Below the pieces are notes generated by a model. The model did no database searches, had not been told where the DNA came from, and saw nothing but the letters and a program-made list of their open reading frames with translations. A stretch of DNA of 41,310 bases from a virus, in the IMG/VR virus record IMGVR_UViG_3300025141_013818, positions 1 to 41,310 of that record. One strand, 5' to 3'. Of the stretch, positions 5,551-14,778 are shown piece after piece. Made by a program: the position numbers and the translations under genes. How positions within the stretch are numbered: position 1 is the stretch's first letter; every line of letters starts with the position of its first letter.

Positions 5551-6190
5551 TCAAAAATTACCAGAATATAATCTTGGATCGGTCCAGGTTATTGTTAAGG
5601 ATCGTTTTACCAAAAGCATTGATATTTTATCTGTTTTTAATGATATTCTTTCATATATACCAGACCACTTTATTGAGCTAGTCGATGTGATTTATATTGG
5701 CGAGTTTGATTTTCTTCTTAAAAGAGAGGTCAATTCCATTTATTTAGACGGCGCGATTTACATAACTAATCAACAAGACGACGCGCAAGATTTTAAAGAT
5801 GATTTAATACATGAAATAAGCCATGCCGTCGAGGATAATTATAAACAGTTTATTTATGAAGACGGTTTGATTGAAGGTGAATATTTTGGAAAATTAAAGC
5901 GTCTGAAGTCCACACTATCACACGAGGGATATGATACTAGTAACATTAGTTTCTTTAACACTAAGTTAAATAAAGAGTTTGATGAATTCTTGTATAAAGA
6001 CGTCGGCTATGGGCCCCTGCGCGTACTAACAGACGGCTTGTTTTTGGCGCCATATTCAGTGACTTCTCTGCAGGAATACTGGGCCAGAGGTTTCGAAGAG
6101 TATTATTTAGGAGAAAGAGTTTACCTTAAAGCTTTGTGTCCTTATATTTATAATAAATTACAACTACTTGAAAGTAGCGGAGGAAATTAA
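5513..6190 (+). CDS. putative zinc metallopeptidase (HExxH)
   Basis: 225 residues. HEISH (100-104) within DLIHEISHAVED is a classic zincin motif: two zinc-binding histidines and the catalytic Glu. A downstream Glu in SLQEYWARGFEEYY (around 188) could be the third ligand. There is no signal peptide, so it probably acts in the cytoplasm or in the virion. It overlaps the preceding gene and lies 2 bp upstream of the next. Substrates are unknown; a prohead maturation role is possible but nothing near it proves this. Confidence 0.65.
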   Translation: MSKKIINHIQENNQKLPEYNLGSVQVIVKDRFTKSIDILSVFNDILSYIPDHFIELVDVIYIGEFDFLLKREVNSIYLDGAIYITNQQDDAQDFKDDLIHEISHAVEDNYKQFIYEDGLIEGEYFGKLKRLKSTLSHEGYDTSNISFFNTKLNKEFDEFLYKDVGYGPLRVLTDGLFLAPYSVTSLQEYWARGFEEYYLGERVYLKALCPYIYNKLQLLESSGGN

Positions 6191-6192
6191 TT

Positions 6193-6555
6193 ATGAAAAT
6201 AGAGCTTAAAGAAGATTTAGAGAATGAAAAATTAACCTTGTCGGTAACAGTTGAACGACGTAAGTGGACTAGTCAAGAGATAGAAACATTCTACTGGGCA
6301 GACGTAGAGAAACATATAGCAGAGAATTATACTGTACCGAAGGGATATACTCTTACGCCCCGGGTAAAGGGACACAAGGTTGAGAGCAATTACGCTGATC
6401 GCCTTCACAGAGTTTGGGAATTCGATTTAAAGAAGAATATTGTTGTTAAAACAATCTCAGCCAAGGCCACAGGCGCCACCAAGAAAGCAACACCAAAGAA
6501 AGCTAAAAGTAATACAACTAAGAAGACTGCGGCCAAAACCAAGAGCGGGGCCTAA
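6193..6555 (+). CDS. small protein with histone-like basic tail
   Basis: 120 residues, ATG preceded by GGAGG (6179-6183). Residues 1-85 look like an alpha/beta domain (SVTVERRKW, VWEFDLKK). Residues 88-120 are a K/A/T/P tail (TGATKKATPKKAK) similar in composition to histone H1 and bacterial nucleoid proteins, which suggests binding to DNA or RNA. The stop codon is immediately followed by the GTG of the nuclease gene, so the two may be coupled. Function unknown. Confidence 0.65.
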   Translation: MKIELKEDLENEKLTLSVTVERRKWTSQEIETFYWADVEKHIAENYTVPKGYTLTPRVKGHKVESNYADRLHRVWEFDLKKNIVVKTISAKATGATKKATPKKAKSNTTKKTAAKTKSGA

Positions 6556-7341
6556 GTGACTCGAAAACATGTTTCTTTTTCTGAATTGAAAGTCTGGAAT
6601 GAATGTGCCTACAAACACAAATTGGCTTATATAGATGAAGTTAAAAAGTTTGTGGGCAATGAATATACTGCATTTGGCAAAGCAATACATGATACTTGTG
6701 AGAAATCTGTATTAAGCAGATCTGCCATAGATCAAAAGTCTTACTTTGCTCACCGGTTCTTAAAAGAAGTGCAGGACCTTTTTGAGAAAGGCGTTGAAGT
6801 GGATAAAACCCTGCTTAGAGATATGAAATTTCAAGCGGAAAATTTGGTGAAATATATTATGCCGGGCCTAAAAGAGTATTTTGGAGATTATGAAGTTATT
6901 TCCGCTGAAGAGAGCCTGTATCTTCCAATTGATGGCATCGAACACAACTATAAGGGATATATTGACCTTGTTCTCAAAACTAAAGATGGGAAATATCATA
7001 TTATCGACTGGAAGACATGTTCCTGGGGTTGGGACACAAGAAGAAAGTCTGATAGGATGACAACATATCAGTTAGCATATTATAAATTTTTCTTTGCTAA
7101 GAAGCATGATATTAACCCAGATAATATTGAGACTCATTTTGCTTTGCTAAAAAGAACAGCGAAGAAAAATAAGGTTGAGATCTTTAAAGTTTCGAGCGGG
7201 AACAAAAAAATAGAAAATTCACTTAAACTATTGAAAAAAGCAGTTTATAATATAAAAAACAAACGATATATAAAGAATCGTTTATCTTGCACATCTGGCT
7301 ACGGATGTGAATTTTATAACACGCAATATTGTAATAGGTAA
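6556..7341 (+). CDS. PD-(D/E)XK nuclease of the RecB/Cas4 type
   Basis: 261 residues, GTG start directly after the upstream TAA. Motifs in order: SFSELKVWNECAYKHKL (7-23), GKAIHDT with H45, GYIDLVL with D137, IIDWKT with D151 and K153 (catalytic D-x-K), and QLAYY with Q172. This is the RecB-family exonuclease core. Cys17 together with C245, C251 and C259 could hold an iron-sulfur cluster as in Cas4 and AddB, although the spacing (C-x5-C-x7-C) is not the usual one. Likely role: processing of DNA ends in phage replication or recombination, or host DNA breakdown. No cas genes lie nearby. Confidence 0.8.
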   Translation: MTRKHVSFSELKVWNECAYKHKLAYIDEVKKFVGNEYTAFGKAIHDTCEKSVLSRSAIDQKSYFAHRFLKEVQDLFEKGVEVDKTLLRDMKFQAENLVKYIMPGLKEYFGDYEVISAEESLYLPIDGIEHNYKGYIDLVLKTKDGKYHIIDWKTCSWGWDTRRKSDRMTTYQLAYYKFFFAKKHDINPDNIETHFALLKRTAKKNKVEIFKVSSGNKKIENSLKLLKKAVYNIKNKRYIKNRLSCTSGYGCEFYNTQYCNR

Positions 7342-7344
7342 AAA

Positions 7345-8598
7345 ATGAAAGAAAAACTCAAGGTATTGGTCTTGGCGGATCATCCGTATTCGCCGTCTGG
7401 GGTTGGCACCCAAACACGATTCATGGTCGAACACCTCTTGGGAACAGGAGAATATTCGTTTATTTGTTTAGGCGGAGCTGTTAAACACCAGGATTATAAC
7501 CCTCAGAAATTTGAACAGTGGGGAGATAATTTAGTGGTTTATCCTGTTGACGGATATGGCACACAAGAAATGATCAGATCTATTATTAGAACTGAACGTC
7601 CGGACATTTTATGGTTTATGACGGATCCTAGATTCTTTCCTTGGTTGTGGGAGATTGAAGATGAGATTCGCTCATTAATTCCTATGGTTTATTATCATGT
7701 ATGGGACAACAAACCATACCCACATTATAATAAAATCTGGTATGATTCAACTGATCTTGTTGTCTCTATTTCGAAGGTAACACAGGATATTGTTGAGAAC
7801 GTTGCGCCTGATGTAGAATCGATTTACCACCCCCACGCAGTTAATCCTGAATTTTATAAGCCATTGCCAGCGGAAGAGGTTACAGAGCTACGTAACAAAT
7901 CTAATATATCAGATGATAAATTCGTTGTTTTTTGGAATAGCAGAAACGCCAGAAGAAAACAATCAGCAACGCTAATTCATTGGTTTAAAGAATTTCTGGA
8001 TAAAGTAGGTCATGATAAAGCACAATTAATCATGCACACCGAACCTTCTGACCCTAACGGACCAAATCTAGTCGAAAACATCAGCATGCTGGGATTAACA
8101 AATGGAGAGGTTCAATTTTCAACACAAAAATTAGACTTCCCTGAACTGGCTGGATTATATAATATTGCAGATATAACAGTCTGCATATCAGATGCGGAGG
8201 GCTTTGGATTATCTACTTTAGAATCTTTGTCTTGTGGGACCCCAATTATTGTTAATATGACCGGAGGCCTCCAAGAGCAGGTAACTGATGGTGAAAATTG
8301 GTTCGGTGTCGGAATCGAACCTTGTTCAAAAGCGATTATTGGCTCACAAGAGATTCCATATATCTTTGAAGATCGAATTAATAAAGACAAATTTATTGAC
8401 GCTCTCATGAGTTTATATGAGATGAGCAAGGAGGAGCGCCAAGCACTCGGCGCCCAGGGCCTTGAACATGTACTGAAAAATTATAATTTTGAGGAATATG
8501 GTAAGAAATGGGATCAAATACTCAAAGATGTCCACGAGAAACATGGATCTTGGGAGACTCGTAAGAATATTAAAACGTGGGAATTATTAGAGGTTTAA
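7345..8598 (+). CDS. GT-B glycosyltransferase, family 4-like
   Basis: 417 residues. The N-terminal Rossmann half begins KVLVLADHPYSPSGVGTQ. The C-terminal nucleotide-sugar domain has the family-4 E-x7-E motif at E285-E293 (AEGFGLSTLESLSCGTP), followed by GG and a closing amphipathic helix. The enzyme would transfer a sugar from an NDP-sugar to a glycan acceptor in the cytoplasm. It is the first gene of a 13-kb glycan cluster, 3 bp after the nuclease gene and 1 bp before the next glycosyltransferase. Donor and acceptor cannot be predicted. Confidence 0.85.
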   Translation: MKEKLKVLVLADHPYSPSGVGTQTRFMVEHLLGTGEYSFICLGGAVKHQDYNPQKFEQWGDNLVVYPVDGYGTQEMIRSIIRTERPDILWFMTDPRFFPWLWEIEDEIRSLIPMVYYHVWDNKPYPHYNKIWYDSTDLVVSISKVTQDIVENVAPDVESIYHPHAVNPEFYKPLPAEEVTELRNKSNISDDKFVVFWNSRNARRKQSATLIHWFKEFLDKVGHDKAQLIMHTEPSDPNGPNLVENISMLGLTNGEVQFSTQKLDFPELAGLYNIADITVCISDAEGFGLSTLESLSCGTPIIVNMTGGLQEQVTDGENWFGVGIEPCSKAIIGSQEIPYIFEDRINKDKFIDALMSLYEMSKEERQALGAQGLEHVLKNYNFEEYGKKWDQILKDVHEKHGSWETRKNIKTWELLEV

Positions 8599-8599
8599 T

Positions 8600-9865
8600 A
8601 TGAAGAAAGTTTTACTTAAGGGCCCAGTGCTCACACAATCCGGATATGGGCATCACGCAAGAACTGTCTTGCGTGCACTACGCACCAGAGAGGACCTATT
8701 TGACATCTATATACAGCCAATTACTTGGGGTCACACAAGTTGGATGTGGGAAGATAATGAGGAGAGAAAATATATCGACAGTCTCTTAGAGAAGACTATT
8801 AAATATGTTTCAGAGAAAGGAGCATTTGATATATCTTTACAGGTTTCCATTCCTAGTGAATGGGAGAAGATTGCACCTGTTAATATAGGTGTTACTGCTG
8901 GTATTGAAACTACCAAGGTTTCTCCAAAATGGGTTGAAAAGTCTTATCTAATGGATAAGATTCTCACTATTAGTGAACACTCAAAGTTGTCATATGAAAA
9001 TACAGAAGTTGAGGTCATCAATGAGCAGACTGGTGAAAAGGTTAGCGTAAAGGCCAAAGGTCCAATTGAATATGTTTCTTACCCAGTGAGAATATTCGAA
9101 CCAAGCAAAATCGACCTAAACCTTCAAACTGATTTTAATTTTTTGGCAGTGGCTCAACTAAGTCCTCGTAAAAATGTTGATCAATTGATTAAATGTTTTG
9201 TCGACAAGTTTGGTGATAATGAAGATGTAGGCTTAATTATTAAGGCTAATATGGCTAAAAATTCATTAATCGACAGAAAACATACATTAGCTGGTTTTAA
9301 GAGAGCTTTAGAACAATTTAAGGATAGGAAGTGTAAAATTTACCTTTTACATGGATATTTGAATGACAATGAGATGGCTGGTTTATATACTCACTCAAAA
9401 ATTAAAGCGCTTATATCTGCGACTCATGGAGAAGGCTTCGGTTTACCAATTTTTGAAGCAGCATATTATGGCCTTCCTGTAATAGCGACAGACTGGTCTG
9501 GTCATTTAGATTTTCTCTACAAGTCGATGAAACAAAAAAATGGCAAAGTTAAAAAGAAGCATATGTTTTCGAGAATTAGTTATACTCTCGCTCCTGTACA
9601 AGAGGCGGTTGTGTGGGACGGTGTAATAGAGAGGGGCTCTATGTGGGCTCACCCAGAAGAGGGTTCAATCAAAATGAACTTAGAAGAGGTGTATAAAGAT
9701 TACGGCCGGTTCAAGAAAAGGTCAAAAGAGCTTCAGAAATGGGTTTGTGAAGAATTCAATGAAGAAAAACAATATAAGAATTATATAAATTGCCTATCAG
9801 AATGGAGCCCATTTTCATCAGAAGAAATAGATGATTTGTTTAGCGAACTTATGACGGAAGAGTAA
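8600..9865 (+). CDS. GT-B glycosyltransferase, family 4-like
   Basis: 421 residues. Carries QLSPRKNVDQLI at the start of the C-terminal domain and the E-x7-E motif at E278-E286 in GEGFGLPIFEAAYYGLPV. The N-terminal half opens with GPVLTQSGYGHHARTVLRAL, a glycine-rich loop typical of the acceptor domain. The stop overlaps the ATG of the next gene by one base (TAATG). Divergent from its neighbours, so it probably adds a different sugar or linkage. Confidence 0.85.
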   Translation: MKKVLLKGPVLTQSGYGHHARTVLRALRTREDLFDIYIQPITWGHTSWMWEDNEERKYIDSLLEKTIKYVSEKGAFDISLQVSIPSEWEKIAPVNIGVTAGIETTKVSPKWVEKSYLMDKILTISEHSKLSYENTEVEVINEQTGEKVSVKAKGPIEYVSYPVRIFEPSKIDLNLQTDFNFLAVAQLSPRKNVDQLIKCFVDKFGDNEDVGLIIKANMAKNSLIDRKHTLAGFKRALEQFKDRKCKIYLLHGYLNDNEMAGLYTHSKIKALISATHGEGFGLPIFEAAYYGLPVIATDWSGHLDFLYKSMKQKNGKVKKKHMFSRISYTLAPVQEAVVWDGVIERGSMWAHPEEGSIKMNLEEVYKDYGRFKKRSKELQKWVCEEFNEEKQYKNYINCLSEWSPFSSEEIDDLFSELMTEE

Positions 9866-11481
9866 TGATTATATTTATATCTGATTTTTTCTCTGATCAG
9901 GTCACTGGCGGCGCCGAACTAACTACCGACGCCATTATTGAATCATCTCTGTTCCCTGTTAATAAGATATTATCTAAACAGGTTACTTTAGAAGTAATGA
10001 AAAAACACAGAGATGATTTTTGGATATTTGGCAATTTTTCAGGGTTGAACAAAGAAGCTATTGTATATGCTATAAAAAACCTAGATTATTCTATAATAGA
10101 ATATGATTATAAATTTTGTCAATTTAGATCAGTTAAGAAACACATCAAACATGAAGATAAGTGTGAATGCGAAAAAGGGGTTATTGGAAAACTAGTAGCT
10201 TCTTTTTTTGCAAGATCAAAAATGAATTTTTGGATGTCCCAGAAACAATTGGAAATATACCAAGAACGTTTTCCATTTCTGCAACACAATAACACTGTCC
10301 TAAGCTCTGTTTTCTCAGATAAGACCATGGATTATCTAAAAAAGCTAGATACCAGCGATAAAAATGATAAATGGATCATCTTAAAGTCTCCTTCATGGAT
10401 TAAGGGGACGGAAGACGCAATTCATTATGCTGAAAAGGAAAATCTAGACTATGAGCTAGTCTGGGGCCTAGAGCATAAGTATCTTTTGCAAAAATTAGCC
10501 TCTTCAAGGGGCTTAATATTTTTACCTCGTGGTAGAGATACTTGTCCTCGTTTAGTATTAGAAGCTAAAATACTAAATTGTGAGTTAATCCTAAATGATG
10601 AAGTGCAGCATAAAGATGAAGAATGGTTTACTAACAAAAACACAATTATTGAGCATCTTCATACCCGCGGCTCTGTTTTTTGGAGAAAAATAGAAGAAAT
10701 CGCGCCCGATAAGCTTAAAATCACGAAAAATAGCCCAAAAGGCGCCCATAACCTAAAAATCGTTGTTCCGTTCTATAATGCGGAAAAATGGCTCCCAAAG
10801 TGTATAAAGAGCCTAAAAATACAAGATTATGGGCATTTTGAGTGCTTTTTGATCGATGATGTATCCTCTGATGACAGTTATAACGCTGCAAAACGTGCTA
10901 TAGGGCCAGATAAACGCTTTAAACTTGTTAAGAACAAGAAAAAGCGTTATGCTTTAGGAAATATATCTAGAACAATAGAAAAAGCTGATTGCGAGGATAA
11001 CGACATCATTATTTTGATTGATGGTGATGATTGGTTGGCTAGTTCATATAGTTTGTCAACTTTGGCATGCGCTTACGATGAAAAAGATTGTTTGATGACT
11101 TACGGAAACTATGTATACAATCCGACCGGTCAAAGAGGTATAGAGCCATCACAATACCCGGATGAAGTGATAAAAAATAATTTATTTCGCGAAGACACCT
11201 GGCGCGCCTCACATTTGAGGAGTTTTAAGTATTCTTTGTGGAAAAACTTAAATCATGATGATCTTAAAGATGAAGAGGGCAATTATTACGCTATGGCATA
11301 TGATCAGGCTATAATGTTACCTCTTCTGGAAATGGCTTCTACTAGATCAAGATATATTGAAGACACTCTTTATGTTTATAATAAGGACAACCCTATAAAC
11401 GTCGATAAAATAAAAGCTGAGCAACAATACGCCACAGCTCGGAAAATCAGAAAAAAGAAAAAGTATACGGCGGTGCAATGA
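9865..11481 (+). CDS. two-domain glycosyltransferase (GT-B-like plus GT2)
   Basis: 538 residues. Residues 1 to about 290 resemble a GT-B enzyme: an opening ISDFFSDQVTGGAELT, then RGRDTCPRLVLEAKI, but without a clean E-x7-E. From about residue 295 a GT-A family 2 domain starts with LKIVVPFYNAEKWLPKCI, has FLIDDVSSDDSY, and carries the metal/nucleotide motif DGDDWLA at D386-D389. The fusion suggests that two successive sugar additions are carried out by one polypeptide. The end overlaps the next gene by 4 bp (ATGA). Confidence 0.8.
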   Translation: MIIFISDFFSDQVTGGAELTTDAIIESSLFPVNKILSKQVTLEVMKKHRDDFWIFGNFSGLNKEAIVYAIKNLDYSIIEYDYKFCQFRSVKKHIKHEDKCECEKGVIGKLVASFFARSKMNFWMSQKQLEIYQERFPFLQHNNTVLSSVFSDKTMDYLKKLDTSDKNDKWIILKSPSWIKGTEDAIHYAEKENLDYELVWGLEHKYLLQKLASSRGLIFLPRGRDTCPRLVLEAKILNCELILNDEVQHKDEEWFTNKNTIIEHLHTRGSVFWRKIEEIAPDKLKITKNSPKGAHNLKIVVPFYNAEKWLPKCIKSLKIQDYGHFECFLIDDVSSDDSYNAAKRAIGPDKRFKLVKNKKKRYALGNISRTIEKADCEDNDIIILIDGDDWLASSYSLSTLACAYDEKDCLMTYGNYVYNPTGQRGIEPSQYPDEVIKNNLFREDTWRASHLRSFKYSLWKNLNHDDLKDEEGNYYAMAYDQAIMLPLLEMASTRSRYIEDTLYVYNKDNPINVDKIKAEQQYATARKIRKKKKYTAVQ

Positions 11482-12392
11482 ACATACATCTAGAAAATGT
11501 AAATCTACAGAGTACTTCTGGCCCAAACCACTTTGCATCAAAATTAATCAAATATTTAGATGCTACATTTGAATCAGAACAAAAGCCGGATATTAGACTT
11601 TGTTTTATAGAGGCTCATGAACAATATTCCGACGGTATACCTTTAGTCCAGCGTTTAGACGGTATATACTTTAATAAAACACAAAATTATAAGCTTCAAA
11701 ATACGAATATTAGAAGGACCTATAATAACGCCAACGGCGTCATATTCCAAACGAATTTTAATAAAAAATTAATAACGAAATATTTTGGAAATCATAAAAA
11801 TTCAGTTGTTATCCATAATGGAGCAGATACTGAATATATCAAGAATATTAAGCCTTTACAAGACAAAATATTTGATAAATACGAAACTATTTGGTCTTGT
11901 GCCTCTTCGTGGAGACCGCATAAGCGTTTACAAGAAAATATTAAGTATTTTTTGGAGCACTCTTCACCAAAAGACTTATTGGTTATTGCTGGTCATACTG
12001 ATATCGATATTACTAACGACGAAAGAGTAATATATGTCGGCAATTTGAATATTGAACAGCTGATCTCTTTATACAAAAGATCTGACAACTTTATACATTT
12101 GGCATGGCTTGATCACTGTCCTAACGTTGTTGTAGATGCCAGAGCATCTGGGTGTAGAATAATATGTTCCAGCTCTGGAGGGACAAAAGAGATCGCTGGT
12201 TCTGATGCAATAATAATAGAAGAGAACGAGTGGGATTTTCAGCCTGTTGAACTGTATAAGCCACCAAAGCTTAATTTCAGTAGACGAATTAAAAATAAGT
12301 TTGAAAGTGATTACAACATGAAAGTTGTGGCCACAAGGTACAAGAATTTTTTAGAAGAGGTTGTAAATGAAAATTTATACATTAAAAGCTAA
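11478..12392 (+). CDS. GT-B glycosyltransferase, family 4-like (compact)
   Basis: 304 residues, shorter than the usual 350-420. QRLDGIYFN and NGVIFQTNF in the N-terminal half, then VIHNGAD, and a C-terminal LDHCPNVVVDARASGCRIICS followed by GGTKEI. This is the donor-site pattern of family 4, although the first Glu of E-x7-E is replaced by Asp and the second by Asp or Ala. ATGA overlap with the preceding gene and a 26-bp overlap with the next point to translational coupling. Strongly AT-rich codon use. Confidence 0.75.
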   Translation: MNIHLENVNLQSTSGPNHFASKLIKYLDATFESEQKPDIRLCFIEAHEQYSDGIPLVQRLDGIYFNKTQNYKLQNTNIRRTYNNANGVIFQTNFNKKLITKYFGNHKNSVVIHNGADTEYIKNIKPLQDKIFDKYETIWSCASSWRPHKRLQENIKYFLEHSSPKDLLVIAGHTDIDITNDERVIYVGNLNIEQLISLYKRSDNFIHLAWLDHCPNVVVDARASGCRIICSSSGGTKEIAGSDAIIIEENEWDFQPVELYKPPKLNFSRRIKNKFESDYNMKVVATRYKNFLEEVVNENLYIKS

Positions 12393-13281
12393 TGAAAATT
12401 GGATTTGTGATCGATTTGTTGAGGAATGGATAAGATACAATGGCGCTATCCACGAACCAGACCCAAACAAATCAGATATTATTTGGGTATTATCGTCTTG
12501 GCAATGGAGAAATATTCCTTTAAGTTTATTAGCTAATAAGAAAGTTGTAGTTACTATACATCATATTGTGCCTGAAAAACTTAAACAACAGCAATATAAA
12601 AATTTTAAAGAGCTGGAAAAATTTGTTGATGTTTACCACGTTCCAAGCAAAAAAAGTTACAATCAAGTAAAACTGTTTACAACAAAAACAATTAAACAGA
12701 TTCCTTTTTGGGTAAATCAAAATTTATGGTTTCCTTTAAATAAAGAAGATATTAGAGAAAAATATAAATTTAATAAAAATGCATTTTTGATAGGCTCTTT
12801 CCAGAGAGATACAGAAGGAAGTGATTTAAAAAGCCCAAAACTTGAAAAAGGACCAGATTTATTTTGTGATTATGTTGTCGAGGAATCTAGAAAAAGAGAT
12901 AATTTAGAAGTTATTTTAGCCGGCTGGCGCAGGCAATATGTAATCAAACGATTACAGGAGAATAATGTGCCTTTTAAATATTTTGAATTATGTGATTTTC
13001 ATACTTTGAACGACCTATACAATAGCTTAGATTTATATGTAGTTTCTTCTAGATATGAAGGAGGCCCACAAGCTATAGTAGAATGCGCAATAACAAAAAC
13101 TCCGATTATTTCAACAGACGTTGGTTTAGCCTCAAGCATATTATCATCAGAAAGTATTTTTTCACCCGAGGAGGAAGAAGAAGCAAAACCAAATATTGAA
13201 TATGCATATAATAATGTGCTAAAGTATATTATACCTCAAGGGTTTAACGCTTTCGTTGAAATGTTTGAAGAGTTAATATAA
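12367..13281 (+). CDS. GT-B glycosyltransferase, family 4-like
   Basis: 304 residues. The acceptor half includes VVTIHHIVP and VYHVPSK; the donor half includes IGSFQRDTEGSD and the E-x7-E motif in SSRYEGGPQAIVECAITKTP. It starts inside the preceding gene (26-bp overlap) and ends one base before the next ATG. Very AT-rich. Likely a cytoplasmic sugar transferase in the same glycan pathway. Confidence 0.75.
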   Translation: MKIYTLKANENWICDRFVEEWIRYNGAIHEPDPNKSDIIWVLSSWQWRNIPLSLLANKKVVVTIHHIVPEKLKQQQYKNFKELEKFVDVYHVPSKKSYNQVKLFTTKTIKQIPFWVNQNLWFPLNKEDIREKYKFNKNAFLIGSFQRDTEGSDLKSPKLEKGPDLFCDYVVEESRKRDNLEVILAGWRRQYVIKRLQENNVPFKYFELCDFHTLNDLYNSLDLYVVSSRYEGGPQAIVECAITKTPIISTDVGLASSILSSESIFSPEEEEEAKPNIEYAYNNVLKYIIPQGFNAFVEMFEELI

Positions 13282-14205
13282 ATGAAAATATTTTTTAACA
13301 GAAAGCCGGTTGATGGCCCATGGGGCGGAGGAGCAAGCTTTACTAGGAATATGTCAAAATATTTTTTGGATAATGGCCATGAAGTTATCTATGAATTAAA
13401 AAAAGATATTGATTTGATTTTTATGATTGATCCACGACCAAACGAAAATGGGTGTTCTGTAAACGAGATTTTAGATTATAAAAATTATTTTCCAAATACT
13501 AAAGTCTGTCATAGAATTAACGAATGTGACAAACGAAAAAATACTGATTTTATAGATCAGCTTATCTTAAAATCAAACGCCTCAGTAGCAGATATGACCA
13601 TATTTATTAGTGATTGGTTAAAAAAATATTTTATTGAAAAAGGCTTTTCCAAAGATTCAGTTTCCATATACAATGGTTGCAACGGTAATTTTTTCTATAC
13701 TAAAAAGCATGATTTACACGATCGCCCAAGGCTTGTAACCCATCATTGGTCTGATAACTGGATGAAGGGTTTTGACTTATATACAAAAATAGATGAATAT
13801 TTAAGTGAAGATAATGATTTTGAATTTACCTATATAGGAAGATATTACAAAGGATATCGACCAAAAAACACGCGTATTATACAACCTATACACGGGGATC
13901 AACTAGGCGAAGAATTAAGGAAACATGATATTTATGTAACTGCTAGCAGATACGAACCATGTGGAATGCATCATATTGAAGGTTCAGCCTGCGGTCTCCC
14001 AGTTTTATATCATGAAGACGGCGGCGGGATAAACGAGCTTTGCCACAACCATGGTGAGTCTTTTAAAAATTTTGATGATTTTATTGCAGCGCTCAACAAG
14101 GTAAAGAAGCACTATAAAGAATATGTTAATAAAATAAACCATGATTTTCTTCTTGCAGAAAGATGTTGTAAACAGTACTATGAATTTATAAACAAAGGAA
14201 TATAA
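13282..14205 (+). CDS. GT-B glycosyltransferase, family 4-like
   Basis: 307 residues. MKIFFNRKPVDGPWGGGASF gives the N-terminal glycine loop; SIYNGCN and VTHHWSDNWMKGFD mark the domain junction. The E-x7-E motif lies in SRYEPCGMHHIEGSACGLPV, then GGGINEL. This N-terminal signature is also known to me from glycosyltransferases of large DNA viruses and marine phages (recollection, not a search). It abuts genes on both sides with no gap. Confidence 0.75.
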   Translation: MKIFFNRKPVDGPWGGGASFTRNMSKYFLDNGHEVIYELKKDIDLIFMIDPRPNENGCSVNEILDYKNYFPNTKVCHRINECDKRKNTDFIDQLILKSNASVADMTIFISDWLKKYFIEKGFSKDSVSIYNGCNGNFFYTKKHDLHDRPRLVTHHWSDNWMKGFDLYTKIDEYLSEDNDFEFTYIGRYYKGYRPKNTRIIQPIHGDQLGEELRKHDIYVTASRYEPCGMHHIEGSACGLPVLYHEDGGGINELCHNHGESFKNFDDFIAALNKVKKHYKEYVNKINHDFLLAERCCKQYYEFINKGI

Positions 14206-14778
14206 ATGGATGAAGGTGTAATATTAGAAAACATACCAGATAAAAGAGAGAACAAGGGTACTACCAGTTTAAAATTTAAGAAAGATTTAATTGAATTTTA
14301 TAAAGATAAAAACAATGACACAATTATCGAGCTTGGAACCCATTTCGGATATTCTACTAAGGTTCTAAGCCATCTTTTCGAAAATGTTATAACTTTTGAC
14401 AATAACTATGAAAAAACTTGTCTTGCCCGGGCCTTTAATCAAAAAAGAGATAATATAACTTATTTTACTGAAGATGCATATAAATATCATTGGTGGGAAA
14501 CATCTAATCAAGTAAGTGCTGTCTTTATTGACACAGTACATGTATACAACAATGTTGTGATGGACATTGAAAATTGTCTAAAAATTAACAATGAATGTCA
14601 TATAATCTTTGATGATTATGGTATGTTTACAGATGTAAAAAGAGCTGTCGACGAATATATAGAAAATAAAAAACTTGAATTTATAAAATTTATTGGTGAA
14701 CCAGCTGGTTCCGATTGTAGACCTGGTAAAATATTGAAAGATTGGGAGGGAGTCATATGCAAGATAAACCAAAAATAG
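14206..14778 (+). CDS. class I SAM-dependent methyltransferase-like protein
   Basis: 190 residues. Motif I is IIELGTHFGYSTKVL (45-59), followed by an acidic strand end ITFDNN, and later VFIDTVHVYNNVVMDIENC and HIIFDDYG, as in the CmcI/Methyltransf_24 group. Members methylate sugars or small metabolites. A role in capping or modifying the glycan made by the neighbouring transferases is likely by context. Overlaps the next gene by 22 bp. Confidence 0.65.
   Translation: MDEGVILENIPDKRENKGTTSLKFKKDLIEFYKDKNNDTIIELGTHFGYSTKVLSHLFENVITFDNNYEKTCLARAFNQKRDNITYFTEDAYKYHWWETSNQVSAVFIDTVHVYNNVVMDIENCLKINNECHIIFDDYGMFTDVKRAVDEYIENKKLEFIKFIGEPAGSDCRPGKILKDWEGVICKINQK

Noticed and set aside
6556-7341. Cas4 of a CRISPR system
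   Set aside because: It has the RecB-like core and cysteines, but no cas genes or repeats lie nearby, so a general phage nuclease is the better call.
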